This document shows, one piece after another, positions 38,272 to 47,796 of a stretch of DNA of 64,000 nt. The stretch covers positions 143,236 through 207,235 of the forward strand of contig NZ_RJUL01000008.1 in assembly GCF_003751625.1 (NCBI RefSeq), written 5' to 3'. This stretch comes from Gallaecimonas pentaromativorans. GTDB taxonomy: Bacteria > Pseudomonadota > Gammaproteobacteria > Enterobacterales > Gallaecimonadaceae. The notes beneath the pieces are model-generated. The model was not told the DNA's origin and made no database searches. It saw only the letters and a program-made list of their open reading frames with translations. The position numbers and the translations under genes are program-made. Numbering within the stretch: position 1 is the first letter of the stretch; each line of letters starts with the position of its first letter.

Positions 38272-38853
38272 TTACGGCCACAGTTGCAGGGTGTCCAGGC
38301 GCCGTTTGAGGGCCGGCAGTACCTCGTATTCAAACCAGGAATTACGCTTGAGCCACAGCAGGTTGCGGGGGCTGGGGTGGGGCAGCGGGAAAAACCGCGG
38401 CCCATAATCGCCAAAGTGGCGCACCCGCTCGGTGAGGGTACGCTTGTCGCCAAGATAATGATCCTGCGCATAACGCCCCACCAGCAAAACCAGTTCAATG
38501 GCGGGCATGGCGTCCAGCAGCGCCGGGTGCCAGGTGGGAGCGCATTCGGGGCGAGGGGGCAGGTCGCCGCTCTTGCCCTTGCCGGGGTAGCAAAAGCCCA
38601 TGGGCATGATGGCCACCCGGCTCTGGTCGTAAAATTGGCTTTTGTCCTGGCCCAGCCACTGGCGCAACCGGTCACCTGAGGGATCGTTAAAGGGAATGCC
38701 GGTGGCATGCACCTTGGTGCCCGGCGCCTGGCCAATGATCAGCAGCTTGGCGCTGCTACTTGCCCTGACTACCGGTCTTGGCCCCAAGGGAAGATGCGCC
38801 TGGCACAGGCAACATTGGCTTATTTGCGCTAAGAGATTATTTAAATCAGACAT
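38272..38853 (-). CDS. Uracil-DNA glycosylase family protein
   Basis: A 193-residue protein of the family 4-like UDG superfamily. Motif A is LIIGQAPGTKVHATGIPFNDPSG, with Asp/Asn near the pocket. Motif B is PLPHPSPRN. Cys pairs (CCLC near residue 14, then GFCYPG and PECAPTWH) could hold a [4Fe-4S] cluster. It would excise uracil or a damaged base. Exact class and specificity are not certain; some members show no classic activity. Confidence 0.87.
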   Translation of the reverse strand: MSDLNNLLAQISQCCLCQAHLPLGPRPVVRASSSAKLLIIGQAPGTKVHATGIPFNDPSGDRLRQWLGQDKSQFYDQSRVAIMPMGFCYPGKGKSGDLPPRPECAPTWHPALLDAMPAIELVLLVGRYAQDHYLGDKRTLTERVRHFGDYGPRFFPLPHPSPRNLLWLKRNSWFEYEVLPALKRRLDTLQLWP

Positions 38854-38882
38854 TTAGTTTAAAACTATCAAGGATGCGCCCT

Positions 38883-40133
38883 ATGCACTTTGTGCCATTA
38901 TCGCCGCTGTTGCAATTGCTGCTGGCCCTGGGGCTGGGGCTTATCGTCGGTTCGGAACGGGGCTGGCGGGAGCGCGATGGTGCCAGCGGCAGCCGGGTAG
39001 CCGGCATTCGCACCTTTGCCCTGGTGAGCCTGCTGGGCTGTTTGGCTGGGCTGTTGAGTGAAGGGTTTGGGGTCTGGATAGTGGCGGTGATGGGGCTGGC
39101 GGTGGCAATGGTGCTGGCGGTGGCCCACTGGTTGGATGTTAACAACGAGCGCGACTACGGCTTGACCACGGTAGTGGCGGCCTTGGTTACCTGGTGCCTG
39201 GGGCTGGCGGTCACTCAGGGCCTGCAAACCGAGGCGGTGGCGGCGGCAGTGGTCACGGCGGTGGTGCTCAACCTGAAGGAACGCATGCACCAATGGCTTA
39301 GCCGGCTGAGCGCCGATGAATTTCGGGCCATTTTGCAGCTGCTGGTGGTGTCGCTGGTGCTACTGCCCATTCTGCCCAATGAGCGGCTGGGGCCCTGGGG
39401 CGCCCTGAATCCCTACAACATCTGGTGGATGGTGGTGCTCATTGCCGGCCTTAGCCTTGCCGGTTACTTTGCCCTCAAACTGGTCGGCACTGACCGCGGC
39501 ATCCTGGCTACCAGTATCTTTGGTGGTCTTGCCTCCAGTACCGCCACCACCCTGAGCCTGGCGCGGCTAAACCGGGCTCTTAACCGGCCGAGGCTGCTGG
39601 CGGCAGGGATAGTGATGGCCTGCACCATCATGTTCCCGCGGATGCTGGTGATAGTGGCGGTGGTGAACCGTGAGTTGCTGCCGGCATTGTGGCTGCCCAT
39701 CGGCGCCATGTTCCTGGTCAGTGCTTTGGTGGCCATTTTGCTGTGGCGGCGCAGCAGCGCCGTCAGCCAGGGCGCGGCTAGCCCGCAGCCCTTTCAGCTG
39801 TGGCCGGCGGTGCAGTTTGGCTTGTTGATAGCCGGGATCTTGCTGCTTTCGAACGCCATTACCCACTGGTTTGGCGAAGACAAGTTGTGGCTGGTGGCGG
39901 TGGCAGCCGGCCTTGCCGATGTAGACGCCATTACCCTCAGTCTGGCGCGTATGGCCACGGGAGCCATCAGCGGTGATACCGCCGTATTTGGCATTGTGCT
40001 GGCCGCTATCACCAACACCTTAGTGAAAGGGGGCCTGGCGCTGTACGCCGGCGGCGTGGTGCTGGGGCGTTATGTGTGGCTGGGCCTGGGCGGCGCGGTA
40101 GCGGTTGCCGCCCTTATTCTGGTGCTCTTTTGA
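38883..40133 (+). CDS. MgtC/SapB family membrane protein with DUF4010
   Basis: A 416-residue protein of ten or more helices. The N-terminal MgtC-like block is LGLGLIVGSERGWRERDGASGSRVAGIRTFALVS. The C-terminal DUF4010 half has GGLASSTATTLSLARL and AAGLADVDAITLSLARMA. Function in this fusion is unknown; ion or metabolite transport is guessed. ATG 38883 is chosen over 38874 because AAGGA (38870-38874) fits its spacing. It ends one base before the convergent poxB stop. Confidence 0.88.
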   Translation: MHFVPLSPLLQLLLALGLGLIVGSERGWRERDGASGSRVAGIRTFALVSLLGCLAGLLSEGFGVWIVAVMGLAVAMVLAVAHWLDVNNERDYGLTTVVAALVTWCLGLAVTQGLQTEAVAAAVVTAVVLNLKERMHQWLSRLSADEFRAILQLLVVSLVLLPILPNERLGPWGALNPYNIWWMVVLIAGLSLAGYFALKLVGTDRGILATSIFGGLASSTATTLSLARLNRALNRPRLLAAGIVMACTIMFPRMLVIVAVVNRELLPALWLPIGAMFLVSALVAILLWRRSSAVSQGAASPQPFQLWPAVQFGLLIAGILLLSNAITHWFGEDKLWLVAVAAGLADVDAITLSLARMATGAISGDTAVFGIVLAAITNTLVKGGLALYAGGVVLGRYVWLGLGGAVAVAALILVLF

Positions 40134-40134
40134 G

Positions 40135-41859
40135 TCAGCGCAGCCAGTTGGTTTTGCCAAGCTCCACCAGTTGGCTGGCATCGCCGTTCAGCACCGCTTT
40201 TAGCATGTACAGGCCAAAGCCCTTGGCGTGTTCGAGTTTTACCTTAGGTGGCATGGCCAGTTCTTGCTTGGCGGTGCGTACGCTCAACAGATAAGGGCCG
40301 CTGCTGGCCAGCATCCTGGCGATGGCATCGGGTAGGGCCTTAGGGTCGGCCACCGATTCGGCATCGATATGCATGGCCCTGGCCACCTCGGCAAAATCGG
40401 GATTCTCAAGGTCGGTATGGTGGGAGAAAAACCCCGAGGCCTTCATCTCCATGGCGACAAAGCCTAGGGAACGGTTGTCAAAGACCACGATTTTGGCTGG
40501 CAGCTGCAACTGCTTGAGGCTCAGCAGATCCCCCATCAGCATGCTCAGCCCGCCGTCGCCACACATCGCGATCACCTGGCGGCCGCTATCGATCGATTGA
40601 GCGCCAAGCGCCTGGGCCAGGGCGTTGGCCATGGACCCGTGGTTAAAGGAGCCCAGCAGGCGCCGCTTGCCGTTCATTTTCAAATAGCGGGCGGCCCACA
40701 CCGTCGGCGTACCCACATCGCAGCTGAAAATGGCGTCTTCGCTGGCCTGCTCGCTCAGGAGCCTTGCCAGGTATTGGGGGTGAATAATGCCCTGGCGCGA
40801 CTCGCCCGATGCCAATTCGTCCAGCTCGCTGCGCGCTTGATGGTAGTGGCTCAGGGCCTGGTCCAGAAACCGGCGGTCCTGGTGGGGCGTTAGCAGCGGC
40901 AGTAGCGCCTCAAGGCTTTCCTTGACGTTGCCCACCAGGCCCAGGTCCAACTGGGTATGGGCACCAAGGGCACCGGGGTTTTGGTCCAGTTGGATAACGG
41001 TGGCGCCCTTGGGGTAAAAGGGCCGGTAGGGAAAGCTGCTCCCTAAAATGACTAAGGTAGAGGCGTTTTCCATGGCGTGGTAACCGGAGGAAAAGCCGAT
41101 AAGACCGGTCATGCCCACGTCAAAGGGGTTGTCGTATTCCAGGTATTCCTTGCCGCGAAGGGCGTGAACAATGGGCGCCTTGAGGGTATCGGCCAATGCC
41201 AGCACCTGCTCATGGGCACCTTTACAGCCAGCGCCGCACAGCAAGGTGATGTGCGAGGCGCTGTTGAGGGTGTCGGCCAGTTTTTCCAGCTCTGGCTGCG
41301 GTGGGGTGATGCGCGGCAACTGCGGGGTTTGCCATTTGGCCTTGGCGCCCTCTGGCATGGCTTTGAGGGCAATATCGCCGGGCAGCACGATCACCGCCAC
41401 ATCCCGCTCCAAAATGGCCTTGCGCATGGCCAGCTCCAGCACATAGGGCATTTGCTCGGGGTTGCTGACCAGCTCGCAATAGACGCTGCATTCCTTGAAC
41501 AGCTCCTGGGGATGGGTTTCCTGGAAGTAATTGGCGCCGATTTCGTTGGACGGAATGTGGGCGGCGATGGCCAGGGTGGGTACCCGGCTGCGATGGCAAT
41601 CGAACAGACCGTTGATAAGGTGCAGGTTGCCAGGGCCGCAGGAGCCGGCGCAGACGGTCAATTGCTGGCTGATTTGCCCTTCGGCGCCGCTGGCAAAGGC
41701 CGCTACTTCTTCATGGCGGGTGGCCATCCACTGAATATCGCCCCGCTGCTGCATGCTGTCGCTCAGGCCGTTCAGGGAATCACCGGTGACCCCCCAGATG
41801 CGTTTTACCCCGGCAAGGGAAAGCACTTCGATGATGTAGTCGGCAATGGTTTGAGTCAT
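40135..41859 (-). CDS. poxB: Pyruvate dehydrogenase (quinone) PoxB
   Basis: A 574-residue thiamine diphosphate flavoenzyme that decarboxylates pyruvate to acetate and passes electrons to quinone. Blocks: [58 protein letters not shown], and the TPP motif [18 protein letters not shown]. The C-terminal [16 protein letters not shown] helix is the membrane/lipid activation part. ATG 41859 follows GAGGGA; length matches E. coli (572). Confidence 0.95.
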   Translation of the reverse strand: MTQTIADYIIEVLSLAGVKRIWGVTGDSLNGLSDSMQQRGDIQWMATRHEEVAAFASGAEGQISQQLTVCAGSCGPGNLHLINGLFDCHRSRVPTLAIAAHIPSNEIGANYFQETHPQELFKECSVYCELVSNPEQMPYVLELAMRKAILERDVAVIVLPGDIALKAMPEGAKAKWQTPQLPRITPPQPELEKLADTLNSASHITLLCGAGCKGAHEQVLALADTLKAPIVHALRGKEYLEYDNPFDVGMTGLIGFSSGYHAMENASTLVILGSSFPYRPFYPKGATVIQLDQNPGALGAHTQLDLGLVGNVKESLEALLPLLTPHQDRRFLDQALSHYHQARSELDELASGESRQGIIHPQYLARLLSEQASEDAIFSCDVGTPTVWAARYLKMNGKRRLLGSFNHGSMANALAQALGAQSIDSGRQVIAMCGDGGLSMLMGDLLSLKQLQLPAKIVVFDNRSLGFVAMEMKASGFFSHHTDLENPDFAEVARAMHIDAESVADPKALPDAIARMLASSGPYLLSVRTAKQELAMPPKVKLEHAKGFGLYMLKAVLNGDASQLVELGKTNWLR

Positions 41860-42044
41860 GGCGTCCCTCGTCAATGTCAGCAAGCCAAGGGCCGATCACG
41901 CTGCCTTGGCGAAAAAATGGCAAGGCCCAGCATACTCCTGGCAAACCGAGTTGGGAGTGCAACCGGCCCCCGGCGGCCAACCGGTTCAGACGTTATTCAA
42001 TAACTGACTGTTTTTGATGACGATTACCATTTTCGGCCAGCCAT

Positions 42045-42072
42045 AAAAAACGCCGCATCAGCGGCGTTTTTG
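42045..42072 (-). terminator. Rho-independent terminator of the first pirin gene
   Basis: Read on the minus strand: AAAACGCCGC / GCGGCGTTTT with loop TGAT, followed by a U-run. Confidence 0.9.
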
Positions 42073-42906
42073 TTAGAAGAGACCGGCCTGGTAGTCCTGA
42101 ACGGCCTGGGCGATTTCTTCGGAGCTGTTCATCACGAAGGGCCCGTAACGGACCACCGGCTCCAGTAGCGGCTGGCCGGCGATAAGCAAAAAGCGCCCCG
42201 GCTCGCTGCCACCTTCGAAGGTCACGGCGTCGCCGTCTTTAAGGACTGCCATATTGCCTTTAGCAATGGCGCTGCCGCCAATGCTGACCGCCCCTTCAAA
42301 GACGTTCACCAGGGCGTTGTGGCCCTTGGGTACCGGCACCGTCAACGACTGGCCGGGGGCCAGGGTGATGTCCAGATACAAAGGGTCCAGGGTCACGCCG
42401 TCTACCGGGCCTGTGGCTTCGCCGTAACGGCCGGCAATCACCTTGACGCTGTTGCCGTTACCATCGCTGACCACCGGAATGTTGGTGCTGGCAATGTCCT
42501 GGTAGCGAGGCGCTTTCATCTTCTCGCGCCGGGGCAGGTTCACCCACAGCTGAAAACCGCGCATCAGCCCTTGCTCTTGCTCGGGCATCTCCGAGTGAAT
42601 AAGGCCGGAGCCGGCGGTCATCCACTGCACGTCGCCGCTTTCCAACAGGCCTTCGTTGCCCTTGTTGTCGCGGTGGCGCATGCGGCCATTGAGCATGTAG
42701 GTGACGGTTTCAAAGCCGCGGTGCGGGTGGTTGGGAAAGCCGGCCAGGTAATCATCAGGGCTGTCGGAGCTGAACTCGTCCAGCAACAGGAAGGGGTCCA
42801 GGTCCGGCAGCATCTGGGTGCCGATCAGCCGTTTCAGTTTTACACCGGCGCCGTCGCTGGTGTTTTGGCCCGGTACCAGGCCTTTGATGGTGCGTGGCTG
42901 CGTCAT
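42073..42906 (-). CDS. Pirin family protein (copy 1)
   Basis: A 277-residue bicupin. The metal site is in the N-terminal cupin: NHPHRGFETVTYML, with RHRDNKG, then GLIHSEM, giving the His-His-His-Glu set. The ATG at 42906 has GGAGGA upstream and the conserved start MTQPRTIKGLVPGQ. Pirins act as iron-dependent quercetinases or regulators; the role here is unknown. A second, dissimilar pirin lies directly upstream. Confidence 0.92.
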   Translation of the reverse strand: MTQPRTIKGLVPGQNTSDGAGVKLKRLIGTQMLPDLDPFLLLDEFSSDSPDDYLAGFPNHPHRGFETVTYMLNGRMRHRDNKGNEGLLESGDVQWMTAGSGLIHSEMPEQEQGLMRGFQLWVNLPRREKMKAPRYQDIASTNIPVVSDGNGNSVKVIAGRYGEATGPVDGVTLDPLYLDITLAPGQSLTVPVPKGHNALVNVFEGAVSIGGSAIAKGNMAVLKDGDAVTFEGGSEPGRFLLIAGQPLLEPVVRYGPFVMNSSEEIAQAVQDYQAGLF

Positions 42907-43001
42907 GATCAATCCTCCGAACAGGGTATGAGCCAAGGATAATGTTCGGATCTGCGGATTTAAATGGCGAAATTTAGGTTTGAATTGTCGTTTTTTTCGG
43001 A

Positions 43002-43934
43002 TTAATGCCCTGCCTTGAGGTTGCCTTGCAACTCTGGCGCCGGGGTGGGAGAGCCCGGGTATTGGGGAATGTCGCCAAAGCCGCCGGCCTGCCAGCGGGC
43101 GCGGGCGTCGGCTATTTCCTGGGTGCTGCGGCCCACGAAGTTCCACCACATCACAATGTCCTCGCCAAAGGGCTTGCCGCCCAGGCAGATGATCACCGCG
43201 TCGGTGAGTTCAAGGCGGGTCTGGTGGTGGCCGGTACCCAGATAATAAAGCTGGTCGGTGCTCATCGCCTGGCCGTCGAGGCGGGCCTCGCCTTTGACCA
43301 GCAATAAGCCGTATTCAAAGCCCGGCTCCAGCACCTGTTCGAACTCGCCGCTACCCTTGAGCTCGGCGCCAAAAAGGGGCGTAAAGTACTTGGCCGGGGC
43401 GCTCTGGCTGGCGTAATCGCCGGCAAAGAGGGTCAGGGTGACCTTGCCCTCGGTATAGCGGGGCAGATCGGTAAAGTGCTCAAAGGCCGGGGCGCAATTG
43501 GCCTGCTCTTTGGGCAGTGCTACCCAAAACTGCACCCCGAACAGCTGCTGGCCAATAGGGGTGAGCCCTTCTTCGCTGTGGGCGATGCCGTTGCCGGCGG
43601 TCATCAGGTTGAGCTGGCCCGGCTCTATAACCTGGTTGATGCCCAGGGTGTCGCGGTGGCGGATGGCGCCACTGATAAGCCAGGTCACGGTTTGCAAACC
43701 GATGTGGGGGTGGGGGGCAACGTTAAGGCGATGGTCTTCGGTGACATCCAGCGGCCCCATGCGATCCAAAAAGCACCAGGCGCCAATCAGGCGGCGTTGG
43801 CGCTGGGGCAGGGCCCGCGCCACCATCAGCCCCGGGTTAAGCTCGCGCCCTTTCATGGGGTAGGCCTCGCGTTCGGGACGGGCTGCCCCTGCCGGGCAAG
43901 GTTGCAACTCGGGGTGCTGGCTGAGATCGCTCAT
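43002..43934 (-). CDS. Pirin family protein (copy 2)
   Basis: A 310-residue bicupin. The metal site block is NVAPHPHIGLQTVTWLISGAIRHRDTLG followed by GIAHSEE. It is only distantly similar to copy 1, and the C-terminal tail (PEIADARARWQAG-like, MWWNFVGRS) is typical of the YhaK/pirin C-terminal region. ATG 43934 follows TGGAG. Upstream DUF4399 is separated by a terminator-like hairpin. Two distinct pirins side by side suggest division of work, not a recent duplication. Confidence 0.9.
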   Translation of the reverse strand: MSDLSQHPELQPCPAGAARPEREAYPMKGRELNPGLMVARALPQRQRRLIGAWCFLDRMGPLDVTEDHRLNVAPHPHIGLQTVTWLISGAIRHRDTLGINQVIEPGQLNLMTAGNGIAHSEEGLTPIGQQLFGVQFWVALPKEQANCAPAFEHFTDLPRYTEGKVTLTLFAGDYASQSAPAKYFTPLFGAELKGSGEFEQVLEPGFEYGLLLVKGEARLDGQAMSTDQLYYLGTGHHQTRLELTDAVIICLGGKPFGEDIVMWWNFVGRSTQEIADARARWQAGGFGDIPQYPGSPTPAPELQGNLKAGH

Positions 43935-43946
43935 AAAAACTCCACT

Positions 43947-43973
43947 AAAAAAGGCGCCGCTTGGCGCCTTTGC
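43947..43973 (-). terminator. Terminator of the DUF4399 gene
   Basis: Minus-strand reading: AAAGGCGCC / GGCGCCTTT with loop AAGC and U-run. Confidence 0.75.
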
Positions 43974-43974
43974 C

Positions 43975-44385
43975 TTATTTGACGGTAACGGTGATTTTCT
44001 TGGACTCCACCACCGGCTGGAACGGCACATGGGCGTAGTCCCCCAGTACCAGTTGCAGGGTGTGTTTGCCGGGAGGCAGGGTGATTTGGGTTTCGGTCTG
44101 GCCACCGCCGTAGTGTTTGATGTGGTCGGTTGCCGGCAGAGGCAGGGCCATGTCGGGCAGTTTATCCACATCGATCAGCAGATGATGGTGGCCGGTGTTG
44201 GGCACATTGGTGCCGGCCGGGGCAACGCCCATGCCTTTGAGGCCAAATTTCACGGTAAAGGTGGTGCCGACAGTGGCGCCATCTTTGGGAGAAATAATGT
44301 ATTCCTTGGCCCCTTGCGGTGCGCTGGTGGCAAAAGCGCCGGTGCTGGCGGCCAGGAGGGTGGCAAAGGCAATCAGGTTTTTCAT
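43975..44385 (-). CDS. DUF4399 periplasmic protein
   Basis: A 136-residue exported protein. Signal LIAFATLLAASTGAFA. The mature domain has VKFGLKGMGVAPAGT, then NTGHHHLLID, and LPPGKHTLQLVLGDY, all DUF4399 hallmarks. The fold is an immunoglobulin-like sandwich. The HHH cluster suggests metal binding. Function unknown. ATG 44385 has AGGGA; the earlier ATG nine codons upstream would spoil the signal. Confidence 0.88.
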   Translation of the reverse strand: MKNLIAFATLLAASTGAFATSAPQGAKEYIISPKDGATVGTTFTVKFGLKGMGVAPAGTNVPNTGHHHLLIDVDKLPDMALPLPATDHIKHYGGGQTETQITLPPGKHTLQLVLGDYAHVPFQPVVESKKITVTVK

Positions 44386-44459
44386 GGGCGGGTCCCTGTG
44401 CGTGGCTATCAAATCACCTTACTCCCCCTGTTTGCCCCGAGCAAGGCAGGAACAGGCGC

Positions 44460-45068
44460 TCAGCCCTGGCCAAATCCGCCGGGGTTATCAGCCAGCCATT
44501 GTTGCTCTTCTGGCGATGAAGCTCTACCTAACACTTTGTTTCTATATGGGAAACGGCCGAACTGGTAGATGATGTCCCGGTGCAGGCAGGCAAAGCGCAG
44601 GTTGTCCTCAATAACGGGCTTGATGGCTGCTGGCACCAGGCGCAGCAGACGCGCAAAACACTCTACCCCTAAAGCCTGCAGGGCCCGGTCTTCGGCGTGC
44701 ATCAGCGGCATGTAGAAGAAGATGCGCTGGGCCGGAGCCAGGGCCTGGTCATGGCCGATGGCAAGGCCCTCTTCCACCAGTTGCTGGGCCTTGTGGTCCT
44801 GGGCGAAGGCCTGAGCGGTACCGCGGTGGATATTGCGGCTGAACTGGTCCAGCAGCAGTATCAGCGCCAACCGGCCTTCGGGGGTTTCCCGCCAGTCGAG
44901 ATGGTGGCCTTTGGCCGCGGCGCTGAGATCGGCGCCAAACAGCAGGCGCAGCTCGTTATCAAGGCCGGGATCGGTGGCAAACCAGCGCTTTTGATACAGC
45001 GGCGCCGACATGCCGCTGTCATCCAGCAGGCCAAACCAAAATGTGAGGATGTCGTCGTATTCTTCCAT
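44460..45068 (-). CDS. DUF924 family protein
   Basis: A 202-residue all-helical protein. Conserved DUF924 blocks: EEYDDILTFWFG, ALILLLDQFSRNIHRGTAQAFAQD, FYMPLMHAED, and DNLRFACLHRDIIYQFGRFPYRNKVLGR. Repeat-like helices resemble TPR proteins. No biochemical role is established. It is transcribed alone. Confidence 0.92.
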   Translation of the reverse strand: MEEYDDILTFWFGLLDDSGMSAPLYQKRWFATDPGLDNELRLLFGADLSAAAKGHHLDWRETPEGRLALILLLDQFSRNIHRGTAQAFAQDHKAQQLVEEGLAIGHDQALAPAQRIFFYMPLMHAEDRALQALGVECFARLLRLVPAAIKPVIEDNLRFACLHRDIIYQFGRFPYRNKVLGRASSPEEQQWLADNPGGFGQG

Positions 45069-45146
45069 TGGCAGGGCGATCCGGTGGCGGTGGATTGAGC
45101 TTTGCAGGGGCTTTTATTAGCATGAAGCGGTCAACACAAACAGGAT

Positions 45147-45329
45147 ATGCCAGTGTTCACACTACTGCTGGTGTCGGCCTTGGCCGGTGGTACCTGTACC
45201 CCGGTTAACCATTTTGGCGAGCGCCCACAAACCCGGCAATGCCAGCCCAAGGTTGAAAAGGCCGCGCCCCCTGCACCTAAGAACTCTGATAAGAAAGCAC
45301 AAAAATCCACGCAAAAAAAAGCCTCCTGA
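45147..45329 (+). CDS. Possible small exported protein (60 residues)
   Basis: A 60-codon frame with a hydrophobic start (VFTLLLVSALAGGTC) and a Lys-rich, Pro/Ala tail, ending inside a terminator. AGGA lies unusually close to the ATG, so translation is doubtful. No homology recognised. Could be a small secreted peptide or chance. Confidence 0.3.
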   Translation: MPVFTLLLVSALAGGTCTPVNHFGERPQTRQCQPKVEKAAPPAPKNSDKKAQKSTQKKAS

Positions 45330-45346
45330 CGGAGGCTTTTTCTTTT
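45313..45346. terminator. Terminator after catalase and micro-ORF
   Basis: AAAAAGCCTCC / GGAGGCTTTTT with loop TGAC. The minus-strand U-run is eight long, so it mainly ends the catalase transcript. Confidence 0.9.
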
Positions 45347-45392
45347 AGCCGTTGAAGGCCATGTCAGCCAGATAATCCCAAAGTGCACTCAT
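45345..45392 (-). CDS. Candidate 15-residue micro-ORF downstream of katA
   Basis: ATG to TAA encodes MSALWDYLADMAFNG. A strong GGGGAG ribosome site sits seven bases before the ATG, the frame begins 30 bp after the catalase stop, and the stop runs directly into the terminator. The position, ribosome site and clean end argue for translation. The short size means chance cannot be ruled out. No function proposed. Confidence 0.42.
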   Translation of the reverse strand: MSALWDYLADMAFNG

Positions 45393-45422
45393 ATTGGTCT
45401 CCCCTCGACACGAGTTTTGAGC

Positions 45423-46868
45423 TTAGGCCAGTTTTGCCAAAGCGGCCTCTACCCGGGCCCGATAATCGGGATCGGCTTTTTCGAACTGGGCCAGCATCAG
45501 CGCCTGGACGTCGGGGCTGGCCTGGCTCAGGCCTCCGGCGATGTTGGCGGCCAGGCGGTTTTTATGAGCGTCGTCAAAGAGCCGGAACAGGTCTCCGGCC
45601 TGGCTGAAGTTGTCGCTGTCTTGGTCGTCGAACTGGCCAAGCCAGGCGTCGCTTTCCAAAGGCATGGGCGGCTCAGCGAGGGCCGGGGCGGCAACCGGCG
45701 CGTCGCCGCGATGGTTGGGGGAGAAGTTCACCCCAGCACCTTGATGCACCGGGCAACCCATGCCGGCCATGGCACCGTCACGCTGGAGGTGGTTAACCGG
45801 GCAGCGCGGGCTGTTGACCGGCAACTGGTTGTGGTTGGTTCCCACCCGGTAGCGGTGAGCATCGGCGTAGGCAAAGAGGCGGCCTTGCAGCACTTTGTCA
45901 GGGGACACCCCGGTGCCGGGCACCAGGTTAGAGGGGCTGAAGGTCACCTGCTCGGTCTCGGCAAAGTAGTTATCCACGTTGCGGTTAAGCTCCAGGGTGC
46001 CGATGGTGCGCAGCGGGAAGTCCTGGTGCGGCCAGACCTTGGTCAAGTCGAATGGGTTGATGCGGTACTGGCGGGCTTCGGCCTCGCTCATCACTTGGAT
46101 CTTCACGGTCCAGGACGGGAAATCGCCGTTATCGATGCTGCTGACCAAGTCCTGCTGGGCGGCGAAAGGCGCCTGGCGGGCCGCTTCTTCGCCGCTGAGG
46201 TTGGCAATGCCTTGGTTGGTTTTGAAGTGCCATTTTACCCAAACGCGCTCACCCTTGGCGTTGTACAGGCTCAGGGTATGGGAGCCGTAGCCGTTGAGAT
46301 GGCGGTAGCTTTTGGGGATACCCCGGTCGGACATCAAGATAGTGACCTGATGCAGTGATTGAGGATGGTGCGCCCAGAACTCGAAATGGTGCGCCGGGTT
46401 GGGCAGGTTGGTACGGGGATCTTTTTTCTGGGAGTGGATGAAATCCGGGAATTTGAGCGGGTCGCGGATAAAAAACACCGGGGTGTTGTTGCCGACGATG
46501 TCGTAGTTGCCTTGTTGGGTGTAAAAGCGCAGGGCAAAGCCGCGCACGTCCCGTACATAGTCGGCCGAATCCTGGCCGCCGGCGACGGTGGAAAAACGCA
46601 GGAACACCTGGGTTTGCTGGCCTTCTTGTTGCAGGAAATCAGCAATGGACAGATCCGACAGGCTCTGGGTCAGGGTAAAAGTGCCATGGGCGGCGCTGCC
46701 ACGAGCGTGCACGACCCGCTCTGGGATCCGCTCGCGGTTAAAATGCGCTAATTTTTCAAAGAGATGAATATTGTCGAATGTCAGCGGGCCACGGCGGCCG
46801 GCGGTAGTGGAAATCTCATCCTGGGTAACGGGTGCGCCATTTTGTAATGTGTAGACAGGCTTGGTCAT
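45423..46868 (-). CDS. katA: Catalase (clade 3, haem)
   Basis: A 481-residue haem catalase that disproportionates hydrogen peroxide. Distal His54 in RVVHARGSAAHG, Asn127 in GNNTPVFFIRDP, and proximal Tyr in RLFAYADAHRYRVG are all present. Size is that of small-subunit clade 3 enzymes with NADPH-type pocket. Start TTAGG-proximal: ATG 46868 preceded by GGAGGA. Peroxide control (OxyR) is likely but no site was confirmed. Confidence 0.95.
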   Translation of the reverse strand: MTKPVYTLQNGAPVTQDEISTTAGRRGPLTFDNIHLFEKLAHFNRERIPERVVHARGSAAHGTFTLTQSLSDLSIADFLQQEGQQTQVFLRFSTVAGGQDSADYVRDVRGFALRFYTQQGNYDIVGNNTPVFFIRDPLKFPDFIHSQKKDPRTNLPNPAHHFEFWAHHPQSLHQVTILMSDRGIPKSYRHLNGYGSHTLSLYNAKGERVWVKWHFKTNQGIANLSGEEAARQAPFAAQQDLVSSIDNGDFPSWTVKIQVMSEAEARQYRINPFDLTKVWPHQDFPLRTIGTLELNRNVDNYFAETEQVTFSPSNLVPGTGVSPDKVLQGRLFAYADAHRYRVGTNHNQLPVNSPRCPVNHLQRDGAMAGMGCPVHQGAGVNFSPNHRGDAPVAAPALAEPPMPLESDAWLGQFDDQDSDNFSQAGDLFRLFDDAHKNRLAANIAGGLSQASPDVQALMLAQFEKADPDYRARVEAALAKLA

Positions 46869-47009
46869 TGCTGTTCCTCCGAATTGACCAGGCCAGTCTA
46901 CGGAAGGTGACTTATTGTTAAAAATGGGTGTTTTAGTTTGGTTTAATAGAATATTTAGATTGGGTGTGGGAAGCTGTTAACGCAGCATCTTGATGAAAAG
47001 GAGATCGAA

Positions 47010-47207
47010 ATGAATAAGCGGATCATAGGCTTGGTATTACTGGTTGTAGGCGTGGCCTTGGCTTGGTGGGGTTACCAGGAAAGCCAGACCTTAAGTAAAA
47101 CCGTTGAGTCGCAGCTTACCGGTGAGCTCGACAGCCGTACCATGACCTTCTACATCGCCGGGGCGGTGTGCATTGTGTTGGGACTGGTAGGGGTGTTGCG
47201 GCGTTAA
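47010..47207 (+). CDS. DUF3185 small membrane protein
   Basis: A 65-residue protein with two helices (IIGLVLLVVGVALAWWGYQES and FYIAGAVCIVLGLVGVL) joined by a short loop. AAAAGGAG precedes the ATG. DUF3185 members are widespread small inner-membrane proteins of unknown function. It diverges from catalase. Confidence 0.88.
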   Translation: MNKRIIGLVLLVVGVALAWWGYQESQTLSKTVESQLTGELDSRTMTFYIAGAVCIVLGLVGVLRR

Positions 47208-47233
47208 GGCCAAGGCGCGGCTTGGCCGCGCCG

Positions 47234-47650
47234 TTATTCGGTCAGGAAGGCCATCAGCAGTAACCGGCCTTCCCGGCTGGACAGCAACTCGGCCGGCACC
47301 GAGTTTAGCTCCATCTGGTATTGGGTCAGCCATAGGTAGCGGTCCAACTCGTTATCAAGGCGCTGATTAATAAGTGATATCAGCTTGGGCATTTCCTCAA
47401 ACACTTCGCCACCGGCCACCATAAACGCCGGATAGCGCAGCTCGTCACCCCAAATCAGCTCCAATAAAAAGCCCTGTTCTGCCAACTGCTGGCAAAGCGT
47501 ATCGGCAGCCATGGTCGGCACCCCTTTTAGGTGATCCACCACTTCATTGGCATCCCAAAGTGGGAAGGTTCCCAACCTTTCCTTAAGGGCATCCCGCCAC
47601 AGATGTTGCGTGCGAATACGCAAGGTACGCAGACGATCCCGATGTTCCAT
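47234..47650 (-). CDS. Protein of unknown function (138 residues)
   Basis: Start ATG 47650 has AGGAGGTGCT, much better than an earlier in-frame start. The protein is soluble and helical (MEHRDRLRTLRIRTQHLWRD, ELDRYLWLTQYQMELN). There is no motif I recognise. It lies convergent with DUF3185 and divergent from aidB. It may belong to a family restricted to related genera. Confidence 0.75.
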   Translation of the reverse strand: MEHRDRLRTLRIRTQHLWRDALKERLGTFPLWDANEVVDHLKGVPTMAADTLCQQLAEQGFLLELIWGDELRYPAFMVAGGEVFEEMPKLISLINQRLDNELDRYLWLTQYQMELNSVPAELLSSREGRLLLMAFLTE

Positions 47651-47796
47651 AGCACCTCCTGAGCACATGCTTATAGTCTAGTCCCAAGGGCCGGAGCTGG
47701 CGGTGGCAAAGGGCGGCCAATGGCAATTTTGCAAGGCTTCCTTCAGCAAGGTTTTTTTGACCTGTTGGCGGGGCGGTGCCATGGTGGTTGGACCAT

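Noticed and set aside
45131..45388. 85-codon minus-strand frame beyond catalase
   Set aside because: It spans a strong terminator and overlaps the better supported micro-ORF in another frame.
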